Source: Tetrapyrgos nigripes
Lineage: Eukaryota; Basidiomycota; Agaricomycetes; Agaricales; Campanellaceae
Length of the DNA stretch: 64,000 bases
Assembly (NCBI GenBank): GCA_013368315.1
Contig: JAACJM010000048.1
Coordinates: 372,001-436,000 of the forward strand
Direction of reading: 5' to 3'
Part shown: piece after piece, positions 11,092 to 22,900 of the stretch
Layout of the letters: each line of letters opens with the position of its first letter
Numbering within the stretch: the first letter of the stretch is position 1
Notes under the pieces: model-generated
What the model was told of the DNA's origin: nothing
Database searches by the model: none
What the model saw: only the letters and a program-made list of their open reading frames with translations
Translations under genes and position numbers: made by a program

Positions 11092-12328
11092 GCTGTCTAT
11101 TTATATTTAGTGACATTTAATTGACCTGGTTGAATGAATTCATTGTATTACATCCTGTAAATTTTCAGTAAGCCCTTCTGTATTACTTAATTGACATGCA
11201 CTGCAAATCCATCCAACAAGTCTCTTGTAAGTCCATTGGATATACATGATGACTTACAAAATAGTCACTTTTCAGTAAAGTCATTGTAATGTCTTGTGAC
11301 TTACAAGTGTCTTACTGTGACCAGTCTGTCACACTGTATATTCTCCATTTAGCATGCAGGTTTTTTCCAGAGACTTACAAGATAGACTTTTAAAACCTGC
11401 ATCTTGTAATTCCCTTGTAAAACCACAAGTCTTTCTAGGGTATTACTGTGACACAGCTGTCCCTCCGTAAATTCTTTGTAAATATGAGCAGTCTTACCCA
11501 AGACTTTCAAGTTCTACCTTCTGGTAAGTCCTCTGTAAATTTTACTTGGTTTACAAATTGTCTTACTGTGACATTATCTCCCACTGAAATACCCTGGTAT
11601 TTCAGTTCTGTTTTACAAGAAGACATACTGTGACAAAAAAGTCACCTTGTAATTCCACTGTATGCTCTTCAATGCTATACTGTGACAAAGCCTCACACTG
11701 AAAGTCCATGGTATGTCCTTGCAGCTTACAATGGTCTTTCAGAATAGTCCTCATTTTTTGTCTATTTTGTAATACACTTGTAAGTCCAGCCAACTTACAT
11801 ATTGATTGGTTCCCCATAATACTCTTGTAATACTCCAGTAAGGCTGAGGATTTACCAGTCTTTGTAGCAAATCTTTCTTGTAATTCCTTCATAATACAGC
11901 TAGTCTTACAAGTGTATTACTGTGACTTGATTGTCACTTTGTAAATTTCCTGCAGATTTTGCTTCCTTGTAAGTTCTTTGTAAATCTCTCTTGCCTTACT
12001 GTTTGTCATACTGTGATTATCTGTCACATTGAAATACTCCAGTATTTCTTATGTGTCTTACTACATGACATATTGTGACAAAAAGTCACTCTGAAATTCC
12101 TGTGTAATTCCACAGTATATCCACCAAGGGTATACAGTGACAGCAAGTCACACTGAAAGTCCATGGTATTTCTTTGTGACTTACAATGGTCATACAAGGT
12201 TGTTCTAATTTTTTCTGTCTCTTGTAATACTAATGTATGACAAGGAGTCTTACATATTGATTGGCTTGGTGTAATACTCTTGTAAAACCTCAGTAAAGCA
12301 GAGGATTTACAAGTGTTTGCACCCAGTG
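11092..12328 (-). repeat. Right subterminal repeat field of the fold-back element
   Basis: Near-perfect reverse complement of 4162-5398 (coordinate sum 16490) with the same dyads and TTACAAG motifs. It ends in the CAGTG terminus at 12328, followed by the CTC duplication. Confidence 0.8.
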
Positions 12329-12331
12329 CTC

Positions 12332-13700
12332 TATAAAACCTGTCAAACTCTATAATAACTGTTGATCAATCTTTCCATCTTTCTTATCTCTTATCCATTC
12401 TTCCTATCTTTAACTATCTTTCTTAACCATATGGCACCATTCTATATTTACTTACTTTTCTCATCCCTTTGCATTTCTCATATATACTCAAGATCTCTTG
12501 TAACTAATTCCCCAGTTTGTTCACTTCGTCTCCACTCCATACTACTACTATGCAGCATAGAGCCTAGTCAGCTTACTCCTTTTCCTCTATTCATAACTCT
12601 CTTTCTCAATCTATTGTCTTGTATCTGTTCGTTGATTGTGTGACTTGGGTGGTTATTTGAGTGTGACAGTTACTGTGGTTTTTCCTCTGATTTCTCTGAT
12701 TATGGCGCAATTCTCAACCAGTGATTGTTTAGTGCTAGAGTCTGGGTTGTATAGCCTATGCATGCCTTGCCCATGAATAGGGGCTTCACTTTCCCTTGAG
12801 TTGCACTGGCAGTACTAAGTGTGTTATAGTAGGTATTTGTCACAAAGCCTTTATAGAACTTTGTATAGTATATGGGGGTGGATCTGCTACTATAACTGAA
12901 GCACTGTACACATCAACCATAGTACTTAGAATAAGCATATTCTATCCATAAGTACTTAGCTTTATTGTACTGGCACATACACTTAGTCTCCTAGTGCTTT
13001 AACTAGCAGTTCAGGACTCACTCTAGTCCTTTATATACCAATTGAAGTGGTGAACCAGTTTTCTAACCACCAATTAATGTTTCTATACATGATTTTTGTA
13101 TGGTGTATCAACGCAATGCTGGAAGTGCTAGTGCTGTACTTGAAGGCTGAGCTGTAGAAGGAAGAGGAAAATGGACATTGGTAAAGAGTTGGGATAGTTG
13201 GAGAGACCAGTGCTTCTATAGCAAGGTCTCAATTGCCCTCCTTTACCTTTCATACCAACATCCTCCTCTTCCTGTCTTTCTATACTTCTCTTTTGTACCT
13301 CTTGCAGACTCAGAGCACTGATTGCACCATCTGCTTTTACATTGTTTATTCTATGCTTTCCCTCTTCAGTGCTATGCCTCAATCTATCGCTTTCCATTTC
13401 ATAACTATCTTTGGTGCACCTGAAGCTTTACAACTGATTCAGTCAGTCTGCTGTTCATCCAACCATGGAGATACATGGATGGTGGTTGTCAGCTGGAGCT
13501 TCTATAGCCCCACCTGCCTGCTATTGCTGCACTGAACAAATGAGAACATTTCTTATGTCAAATCCTCTAATTGTACAACTCTACTTCCCTCAACAGCCAT
13601 TGGAAATTTTGTTTGCCTATAAATGAAGTAGTTCTGCCATAGTGAAGTAGCAAGGTTGAGAACTACTTGAGTGGTAGAAACAATGAGATTGAGGACAGGC
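12332..13700. other. No recognisable gene
   Basis: AT-rich, with short open frames on both strands and no family motif that I can name. Confidence 0.45.
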
Positions 13701-14012
13701 TCACCAGATGCTGTAGTACATTTGCAAAAGTATGGACGCATCTTCCACACGAGATTTGCAAAAGTCATGGTACATCAGTGGCAGCCTTTCTGGTCATGTT
13801 TCTCTTACCATATATGGCACATGTTCAGTCGGCTAGTCATTAAATGAATATTCTGGTATTATTTAAGTGAGGAAACCTCACAGCATGTCGACACAATGCC
13901 TGGGGCAATTTTTTCTGGCACTTTTGCAAAAGCTTCAGACAATTCAGAATCAATTCAAAATGATGAATATGTGACTGCTTTATCTAAAGTATCAGAAGAT
14001 AAGTGGACTGTA

Positions 14013-14351
14013 CTAAACCTGCTTCCTGTCTTCCAGGGCTGTCATCATCTCCTTCAGTGTGAAATTGTCCTCACCCTCCATAATGTCATCATCCATAGCC
14101 TCAGCCTCTTCTTCTTCTTCGTCTTCCTCCCCCTCCAGTTTTCCTTCCTCCTGGGTTTCCTGTGGCTGGTCTTCTAGGCCCTCCTCATCCTCATCATTGC
14201 TAATCACCTGGTCTGTTTCATAACCAGGGTCATCGTCCTCTGCATCCTGCTCTCCATCCTCAGCATCATTGCTCATATCCATCTCCTGGCTGTCATTGTC
14301 AGCCAGCAGGATGTCAATGGTAGGTTGGAAGTCTCTTGCAGTCTGTGTCAA
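14013..14351 (-). other. Acidic low-complexity open frame
   Basis: An open frame of about 110 codons, extremely rich in Asp and Glu (long E/D runs in the second half). It lies downstream of the KDZ pseudogene on the same strand. No domain recognised. KDZ transposases I know of do not usually end in such a tail, so it may be a separate exon or a chance low-complexity frame. Confidence 0.3.
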
Positions 14352-14658
14352 GGGAGAACTCTAGATCAAATCAAATCATGTGGTGAGATCCTGATGTGCT
14401 CACTGATAGGCATACACAGCAGATCCTTCCAGTCTTTCCCCATCAAAATTACTGATCTTCACCCTCTCCTCCCACCAATAGGCTTCCCATCTCAGTGTTA
14501 CTACACTCTGTCTCATTTCCTCCTGCAGCAACATAACCTCCTCCCTCCATCACTTAACATGTGCATAGTGCTTGTACCACTCAATTTGAAGACCTGAGAT
14601 TTCCAAAGGATCAGTGAGTAAGGCTGTTTTAGACAGATTTCAAAGATAGGTTCATGGC

Positions 14659-14760
14659 TTTTGCTAAAGTGAGCCAGACTGTCATTCACAGCATTTGCAA
14701 AAGCACCTTTGAATGCTTTAGCAAAAGTGGTGGACAGCAGTCTGGCTCACTTTAGCAAAA
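14659..14760. repeat. 102-bp hairpin with 23-bp perfect arms
   Basis: TTTTGCTAAAGTGAGCC... at 14659-14681 is exactly reverse-complemented at 14738-14760. Between the arms two further TTTGCAAAAG/TTTAGCAAAAG motifs occur. It has a MITE-like structure and belongs to the small palindrome family that dots this locus. Confidence 0.7.
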
Positions 14761-15767
14761 CTACATGAACTATACCAGACTCACCTATGTAGAGTTCTTT
14801 GTCTGCATCAAGCTCCCCTTCAGTCATCACTCTCCATGTCCAGGACACCTCCCTATTCTTTTCCCTTGCACCTTGAACTGGGTTCTGTCCTGCTAGTAGC
14901 CTTTCTGCTGCTGCCTTTCTCTGACTTTTGGTGGCCTTTACTTTTCTCTCCTCCACATCCCGCAGGTCTTCTATACAAACAATGTCTGCATCAACCAAGT
15001 TCTGCTTCACATTCCAAGCCACTCAGTATATTGCTGCTGAGAACTTGATCTTGACTCCTTGACGGTTAATGAGACTATGAGAACGTGTTGTTGGCCCTTG
15101 GTTCTGTGCATTGACCTTTTTATGGATCAGAAGCCTCTTCTTGACAAGTAGTGAAAGCCGAAGCTGGTTCAAGTACTGGTTCAGCTGTCCTTCCCTAAGC
15201 CTAACTTCCATAGAGGAGAGCTTGGATAGATGATCTTCCTCTGCCAAAGCAGATGGAAGATAGAGAGAGATCTCCTCGGCATTGGAATTTTCAGAAGTGC
15301 TGATGGCAAGTAACTGAAGGGACCTTGGAGTAAAGATGAGCTGCATGGCCTGGAGGAGTTTGGTATGTCAGTCCACCAATCCACTCAATTGCTTTGTAGT
15401 AGGTGTATAGACCCTTTGAATGTCGATCATGAGCTGTTGCCTGCAAGACCTTTAGAAAACTATAACGATATATTGGAACAACTGTTCACTCACTGTTGCT
15501 GTTCAATTTCCAGGCCAAAGAAAAGGAATTCACCCAGACTAGTACTATCTAGTTCCTCAAGGTCCTCTTCCCCTTCTTTCTTGGATTCACTCTCATCATC
15601 AGTCTGGGGGTTTTGCTGTCTGGCCTCCTCTAAGTCCTTCTTTGCCTTGCTCTCAGCCTTCTTTGCCAACTCAAGCCATACACTCTGGAGAGTCTTGCCT
15701 GTAGAAGGAAACAAGCCATATAAGAGTTAGTATGCTTTTGATAAAGCATCAGAGGAGAGCACACGAG

Positions 15768-15815
15768 TACTTTTTCAAAAGTTGCCTTTGTCATGAGGCA
15801 ACTTTTGAAAAAGTA
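15768..15815. repeat. Hairpin with 19-bp perfect arms inside a KDZ intron
   Basis: TACTTTTTCAAAAGTTGCC (15768-15786) is exactly reverse-complemented at 15797-15815, with a 10-nt loop. It lies just downstream of a GTAAGT donor on the minus strand, so it probably sits in an intron of the KDZ gene. Its core, CTTTTTCAAAAG, is shared with other palindromes at this locus. Confidence 0.75.
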
Positions 15816-16535
15816 GTATCCAATCAGATGACTTACCCTGGTAAGGTGAAGCATACAGATTTTTTTCTGTGAACTTCTTTTCATAATCATCAACCATTTC
15901 TTCCAAACAGGAGCATGTTCTTGCTGTCTTGCATTGAAATCTTCCAAAGAGGCTACTTGCTTTTGAGCAGCCACTTTTTCAAAAGTGACCCTAGAGAGAG
16001 TAGTTAAATACTGAATATTATTCAAATAAAGTGAAGACAACTTACCAAGTCCCACTACCTTTCCCCAATTCCAATGGCTAATATGATCCTCAAGAGTGTC
16101 GTGGTGAGACCCCAGACCCATCTCTTTAAGGCTTGTGGCAACTCCACCCAAACCAGCCCAAACACATTCTATTCCCTCAGCATCTGTCTGCCCTGCTCCA
16201 CATGTGTAGTTTAGCGAGAATTTCTCCTGGCACTTGAGGAGATGACCGAGAATATGCAGCTTAGGGATGACAAAGACAACCAAATCAACAATTATGTTCC
16301 ACCAAACCAAAGGAGGGAGCTTCTTCAACCTTTCTAAAAGGTTTTTGGCCCATTGGCAGACAATATCATAGGAGATAATCAACCAAAGGAGCAGGGAGAT
16401 GCGGCACATAAAGGAGCCCACTATATAGTCCACATTAGAGTATCTTTTCAATATTAAAAACAGCTTTTTCAAAAGTAATGGACCAGCTCACCTTTCTCCA
16501 ATCTGCATCACTCCCATTCCATTTGGCAAGTTCAT

Positions 16536-17049
16536 TGTCGTGGCAGTATTATTTCCAGGGTATTTTCATTCATTTTCTGTTTCTTTTCTTCATCAATCAC
16601 TGCCTTTTGATCATTGTTTTGATCATTGTTTGCCCTATCTTTTGTTCATCTTTCCTTGATCATCCCTGTTTCATCATTTGTTCATCTTTTATGATACATC
16701 TCTTACAGGGACACTACGCACAGCTTGTTCATCTTTTGTTCATCTTTTCATGATACATCTCTTACAGGGACAATAGGCTGTACTTTGATTGTTCTGAACA
16801 GTTCTCTGATTCCTTTCTTTGCTTTGCTCAGTTTTTATCTTTCTTTCTGTTCTGTGTATACAAGCTTAGAGTAGTAGCTCCCTAGTCCCCATCTTGACCT
16901 CTTTGTCTTGGGACTAGGTGAGCATCTCATGTATTCCTTGTCTTCATTCAATATTAACTTTGTCTTGGGACTAGTCTCTCATTGTTATCTGTCTACTGCT
17001 GTTCTGTCTATGCCTACTGCTTTGAGCCAAGTGTGTGCTCTTTACCACA
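16536..17049 (+). mobile_element. Solo LTR, family A, copy 2, inside the KDZ gene
   Basis: 514 bp starting TGTCGTGGCAG and ending TACCACA, flanked by TTCAT on both sides (16531-16535 and 17050-17054). It is collinear with 97-592. If the LTR and one duplication copy are ignored, the KDZ reading frame on the minus strand runs on from the CARHEMN motif into LPNGMGV...GERYSNVDY, the order expected for the family. This confirms both the insertion point and that the target was once an open transposase exon. Confidence 0.88.
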
Positions 17050-18389
17050 TTCATCTCATGTCTAGCACACCAACCAGCAGTTTTTCCAGATTCATGGTAG
17101 CCTTGATTGAATTTTGTATTAGCATGATCAAGGGCAGCTAGTGCGAAGAAGAATCCAGACTTTATTGAGAATACAAACAAGAGAGTTTCATGCCTGGCCA
17201 TCCTGTAGACTGGGATCTCTCTGCCAATTAGAAATCTTCTTGCATTTAAGACAGAAGCATGCATCCAAAGCCAAGAACATAAAGTAGACAAACCTTGGAC
17301 CCCCCACTTTTGCAAAAGTCGGGGTAACTTACCTATGTTCTTCATCAGCATTGATCCAGTCAAGAGGAAGATTTACACCAGGTTGGGGACATGCAACACA
17401 TCGAACTGGTAGTTCACCAGGCTTAGTCTCCTCTATACTCCTCATACCATCATTCCCATGGCCTCCTTGACGAAGCATTCTCAGATTCCTCCATTGCCAT
17501 ACAACTCAAAGCATGGTAGGGTATCTGTTCTGTACAAATGAAGTATTTGTGTAATTAAAACATACTGGTATTCTGATTCCAGTGTTCTCAGTAAGCTTCT
17601 CCAATGTCTTGTAATAGTCATAAGCAGATATTTTCCCACAAAGGTTCAACATCTGAAACTGCTCGAGCATCTGAAAGGTGCAGGCTGTCTTGGGCCAGGT
17701 ATGGGTACCTGGAAACCACCCAAACCACATGAGCTGTTCCCACTTCTGATGTTGAACAGTATCCATGGTCAAGACTGAGGCAGTACAGCCACAATAGTGC
17801 AAAGACACTCTGTGAATGCCATTGGTGTGGAGAAGCACAAATTTGTCTGGTCCTTGCAAAGAATTGCTGCATGGCTGACTGTCTTGATGTTCTAGTTGTA
17901 CAACAAGCCTGAGATGATAAAGTGATACCCTTTGGAAATAACGGCCATTCCACATCTTTTGCAAAAGTGTCAACCCTAAAATACCCAACAAAAGCAAAAG
18001 TAAAGGAAGCACTCACTTCTATTCAATGCAGAGGATTGGACTGGTGTTTCTCTAGGCAGCATTGTCTGCATGACAGACCCTGTGTACAGTCCATATACTT
18101 GAATGTGGGCTCCTGTGGCTGCTGGTCAGAATGACAGGTTGGGCAGGTTTCAGGAAAGTGGTCTCCTCTTCCTTTCGAGATCATCATGACTTTGAGGTAA
18201 TCTTCACAGTATCGGATGAAGGTCCACATTGGATGGTCCTTGGTGAAGAAGAAATCAGAACAAACAGCAATGGAAAGGTGTGGCATAATCACATACTGAT
18301 GTGTATAGCCAACATTGCGCAGTGACCCTTGTCACATGGCCATCTTTGACTTGAAAGAGAAACTGTCCAGGCTGCTGCCTCTGAGCCAG

Positions 18390-19103
18390 TAATAGGTGTC
18401 TTTTGCATAAGTGTAGAACAAACACAAACTTAAAGACTTTTATACAAATTGTAAAGTGCAAGTGTTCCTAGTCAGAATACTCAACAGTTCACTTGTACTA
18501 CAAGGACTTTTGGGGTTTTTGGTAGGGTTTTGCACAAAGGCACACAAGTTAAACACACACAAAGACTATAATAAGTCCACAAAGGTATAACCAACAGTTT
18601 CAATTCACAATTTGTAGGCCCAAATGCCTTATAAGCAGTTTCACCAGTCCGAGGACACACACAAAAGGTAACACACAAAACCAACAATTTGATTCAACAC
18701 TATTGATCCACACACTATGTTTATACTCAATGCGAGTGAGGTAAATTTGGTAGAAGTGTAGTCTGTGTTTCGCAGTCTCTACAGCTGGCACTAGTGAGAT
18801 GACTGATACTCTACAGTATGTGGCTTGAGTAACGATGAGAAATACCTAGTCCTTTTATACTACTCACAGCTACTACTTTACAGTTCCACTAAAAGGTACA
18901 TAAAACAGAAATATTGGTCTAACCACCAGTCCATGCTCACCAGTACTACTAGATTAAGTAGGTACCTTATAATTAGGGTATCTAGGAAATGTACAATATT
19001 ATCTAAACTCATAGGGCTTTCTATGTTCCCTTCACTTCATCCTCTTGACTAAGAGTACCTTTCTGGAACTGGCAGCCACAGTCATTCATAGCTCCACTAT
19101 CCA
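18390..19103. repeat. Dispersed repeat, family B, copy 2
   Basis: Same orientation as copy 1 (2834-3475), with small indels. It lies just upstream of the KDZ gene start. Its right edge reads AGCTCCACTATCCA and then breaks off at the CACTG end of the next element. Copy 1 instead continues into TGCTGGGCTACAC. Confidence 0.6.
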
Positions 19104-19985
19104 CACTGAAGCAAATCCCTGTGAATACGCTGCCATACAGGGGTATTACAGCAGCCTTACTACAAGTCATTCAATAAGTAATACACCTTACATTACAGGA
19201 GTATTACAAACACATATATTTTTCAGAACAATGCTGTAAGACTGCTGTAAAGCAGGAGGGATTACAGCAACATTTCAGTGTGACATAGTGTCACAGTAAT
19301 ACATTCTGTAATACTGCCAAGAAATACAGAGGTATTTCAGAGTGATACTGGAACAAATTCATGTAATTACCCTGCCATACAGGGGTATTACGGTGTCCTT
19401 ACGACAAGGAATTCAATAAGTAATACACCTTACGTTACAGGAGTATTACAAACACATATATTTTTCAGAACAATGCTGTAAGACTACTGTAAAGCAGGGT
19501 GTATTACAGGAACATTTCACTGTGACATGCTGTCACAGTAATACATTCTGTAATACTGCTGAGAAATACATAGGTATTTCAGAGTGACACACAGTCACAG
19601 TAAATCTCTCAGTAAGTCAAGATAGTATTACAGGGGATTTACAACATTGGATTATGTAGTAAATCATCAGTTCTGGCAAAGGTATTTACAAGAGACTTAC
19701 TGTGACATTTGAGTCACAGTATTACATTGGTAAGAGAATACATAAATCAGAAAGGAAAATTTTGATGTGGTAATTCACCTGAAAATTCCAGTGCCATGAC
19801 AGAGGATAAACAATGTGACAGTTAAGTCACAGTAATACTGCAGTAAGAAACAAAGTATTACAGAGGTTTTACATGAAGGCCGAGATTTTGGAATGTATGC
19901 TGTAAGGCATCAGTACTTACAGGAAACTTATCAAAAACAAAGATGAGTAAAAAAGGAACAATTGAGGACAAATGATATGAAAGGA
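19104..19985 (+). repeat. Subterminal repeat field of the second element
   Basis: Includes two near-identical blocks of about 230 bp (about 19131-19360 and 19372-19610), each with a CCATACAGGGGTATTAC opening, a CACATATATTTTTCAGAAC stretch and a TGTGAC...GTCACAGTAATAC dyad. The shared dyad ties this element to 4162-12328. Confidence 0.7.
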
Positions 19986-22900
19986 TTCAGGGTATGTCCT
20001 GAATACGTCCTGAATACACCCTGAATACATCCTGGATACATCTTGAATACATCTTGAATACGCCTTGAATATGTCCTGAATACACCCCGAATACGTCCAG
20101 AATACGCCCTGAATACGTCCTGAATATGTCCTGAATATGTCCTGAATAGATCTTGAATACGTCTCGAATACATCTTGCATACGCCTTGAATACGCCTTGA
20201 ATACGTCCTGAATATGCCTTGAATATGTCCTGAATACATCTTGAATATGCCCTGAATACACCCTGAATACACCTTGAATACACCTTGAATACATCCTGAA
20301 TACGCCTTGAATATGTCCTAAATACGCCCTGAAAATGTTGTGAATATGGCTTGAATACATCCTGAATACGTCCTGAATACACCTTGAATACATCCTGAAT
20401 ACGTCTTGAATACACCCTGAATACACCCTAAATACACCTTGAATATGTCCTGAATACGCCTTGAATACATCATAAATACATCTTGAATACATCCTGAATA
20501 CGCCTTGAATACGTCCTGAATACACCCTGAATACGCCCTGAATACATCCTGAATACGTCTTATGTCCTGAATACGTCCTGAATACGTCCTGAATACGTCT
20601 TAAATATGTCCTGAATATGCCTTGAATACATCCTGAATACGTCTTGAATACACCCTGAATATGCCCTGAATATGTCCTGAATACGCCTTGAATACATCCT
20701 AAAGGTGTCTTGAATATGCCCTGAATACACCCTGAATACACTGGGAATACGCATTGAATATGTCCTGAATACATGCTGAATACATCCTGAATACGTCTGG
20801 AATACACCCTGAATACACCCTGAATACACCTTGAATACACCTTAAATATGTCCTGAATATGTCTTGAATATGTCCTGAAAACAGCTTGAATACACCCTGA
20901 ATACGCCCTGAATACACCTTGAATACACCTTGAATACGTCCTGAATACACCTTGAATACACCTTGAATATGTCCTGAATATGTCCTGAATACACCTTGAA
21001 TACAGCTTGACTATGTCCTGTGTACACCCTGAATACGTCCGGAATATGTCCTGAATATGTCTTGAATACACCGTGAATATGTCCTGAATACGCCCTGAAT
21101 ACCTCCTGAATACACCTTGAAGACCTTCTGAATATGCCCTGAATATGCTGTGAATACACCTTGAATACACCTTGAATACATGCTGAATACGCCCTGAATA
21201 TGTCCTGAATACACCTTGAATACATCCTGAATACGTCCTGAATATGCGCCGAATACATCCTGAATACATCTTGAATACACCTTGAATACATCCTGAATAC
21301 ACCTTGAATACGTCCTGAATACGCCTTGAATGCATCTTAAATACGTCTTGAAGACACCCTGAATATGCCCTGAATAAACCTTGAATACACCTTGAATATG
21401 TCCTGAATATGCCCTGAATACATCCTGAATATGCCTTGAATACATCCTGAATACATCCTGAATACGCCTTGAATATGTCCTGAATACGCCTTGAATATGT
21501 CCTGAATACCTCTTAAATACACCCTGAATGTGCACTGAATACGTCCTGAATATGCCTGAATACACCTTGAATACATCCTGAATACATCTTACGTCCTGAA
21601 TACATCCTGAATATGCCTTGAATATGTCCTGAATACCTCTTAAATACACCCTGAATACAGCCTGAATACACCTTGAATACACCTTGAATACGTCCTAAAT
21701 ACGCCCTGAATACATCCTGAAATCATCTGGAATACACCCTGAATACGTCCTGAATACATGTTGAATACACCTTGAATACATCCTGAATACACGCTGAATA
21801 CGTCCTGAATATGCCTTGAATACATCCTGAATACTTCTGGAATATGCCCTGAATACACCTTGAATATACCTCAAATATGTCCTGAATACGGCTTGAATAC
21901 AGCCTGAATACGTCTTGAATACACCCTGAATACACCCTGAATACACCCTGAATACACCTTGAATACGGCTTGAATACGTTCTGAATACATCCTGAATACG
22001 CCTTGAATACATCCTGAATACGCCTTGAATACGTCCTGAATACGCCCTGAAAATGTCCTGGAATCTACCCTGAATACACCTTGAATACACCTTGAATACG
22101 TCCTGAATACACCCTGAATACGTCCTTAATATGCCTTGAATACATCCTGAATACGTCGGGAATATGTGCTGAATATGCCCTGAATACACCTTGAATACAC
22201 CTTGAATATGTCCTGAATATGGCTTGAATACGTCCTGAATATGTCTTGAATATGTCCTGAATATGTCTTGAATACGCCCGGAATACGCCCTGAATACACC
22301 TTGAATATGGCTTGAATATGTCCTGAATACGTCTTGAAGATGCCCTGAATACACCCTGAATACACTCTGAATGTGCATTGAATACTTCCTGAATACACCT
22401 TGAATACATCCTGAATATGTCTGGAATACACACTGAATACACCCTGAATACACCTTGAATACGCGTTAAATATGTCCTGAATACAGCTTGAATACGTCCT
22501 GAATACACCTTGAATAGATCCAGAATGTGTCTTGAATATGTCCTGAATACGTCTTGAATATGCCTTGAATACGTCCTGAATGGGTCCTGAATACACCTTA
22601 CATCTTGACTATGTCCTGCATACACCCTGAATACGTCTTGAATACGCCTTGAATATGTCCTGAATATGCCCTGAATACCTCCTGAATACACCCTGAATAC
22701 ACCCTGAATACACCTTGAATACCCCTTCAATAGGTTCTGAATATGTCCTGAATATGTCCTGAATACACCTTGAATACATCCTGAATACGTCCTGAATACA
22801 CCCTGAGTACGTCCTGAATAATCCTTAAATAAATCCCGAATGCATCTTAAGTACATGCTGAATACACCCAGAATACACCTTGAATACACCTTGGATATGT

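Larger units (their letters stand above)
4162..12328. mobile_element. Giant fold-back CACTA-like element, non-autonomous
   Basis: Both ends read CACTGGGTGCAAACACTTG inward and are identical for at least 28 nt. Directly outside lies the same trinucleotide, CTC, at 4159-4161 and 12329-12331. A CACTG...CAGTG terminus, a 3-bp target duplication and a dense field of short subterminal repeats are the hallmarks of EnSpm/CACTA DNA transposons. The whole 8167-bp element is an inverted repeat around position 8245: outer arms pair with coordinate sum 16490, inner arms with sum about 16425 because the satellite blocks differ in length. No transposase is present, so it would need one supplied in trans. 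Its contents are subterminal repeats, a 9-bp minisatellite and roughly 320-bp tandem units. Confidence 0.8.
14747..18292 (-). pseudogene. KDZ-type transposase, decayed
   Basis: Fragments in order on the minus strand match the KDZ (Kyakuja-Dileera-Zisupton) plan. First is a CxC2 cysteine cluster (CPTCHSD, then CTQGLSCRQCCLEKH, 18.0-18.2 kb). Next is the CGC/WFPGT...PKTACTF block (17.5-17.9 kb), then the LDACF...DPSLQDG segment (about 17.2 kb). The RYSNVDYI...SYDIVCQW...PKLH...GQTDAEGIE...WNWGK catalytic core follows (16.0-16.45 kb). The C-terminal GLEIEQQQ and LQLIFTPRS parts lie at 15.0-15.7 kb. DDE-type cut-and-paste transposition is the family role. The copy is dead: TGA stops at 18023-18025 and 15368-15370 stand where the family has CGA, there is a frameshift near 15.9 kb, Arg-to-Cys changes occur in the LDA segment, and a solo LTR sits inside it. 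Short introns are still visible. The C-terminal limit is approximate. Confidence 0.8.

Noticed and set aside
9517..11116. Open frames of up to 478 codons on both strands across the right 9-bp arrays
   Set aside because: Same cause. One minus-strand frame even runs through the orientation switch, changing peptide type midway.
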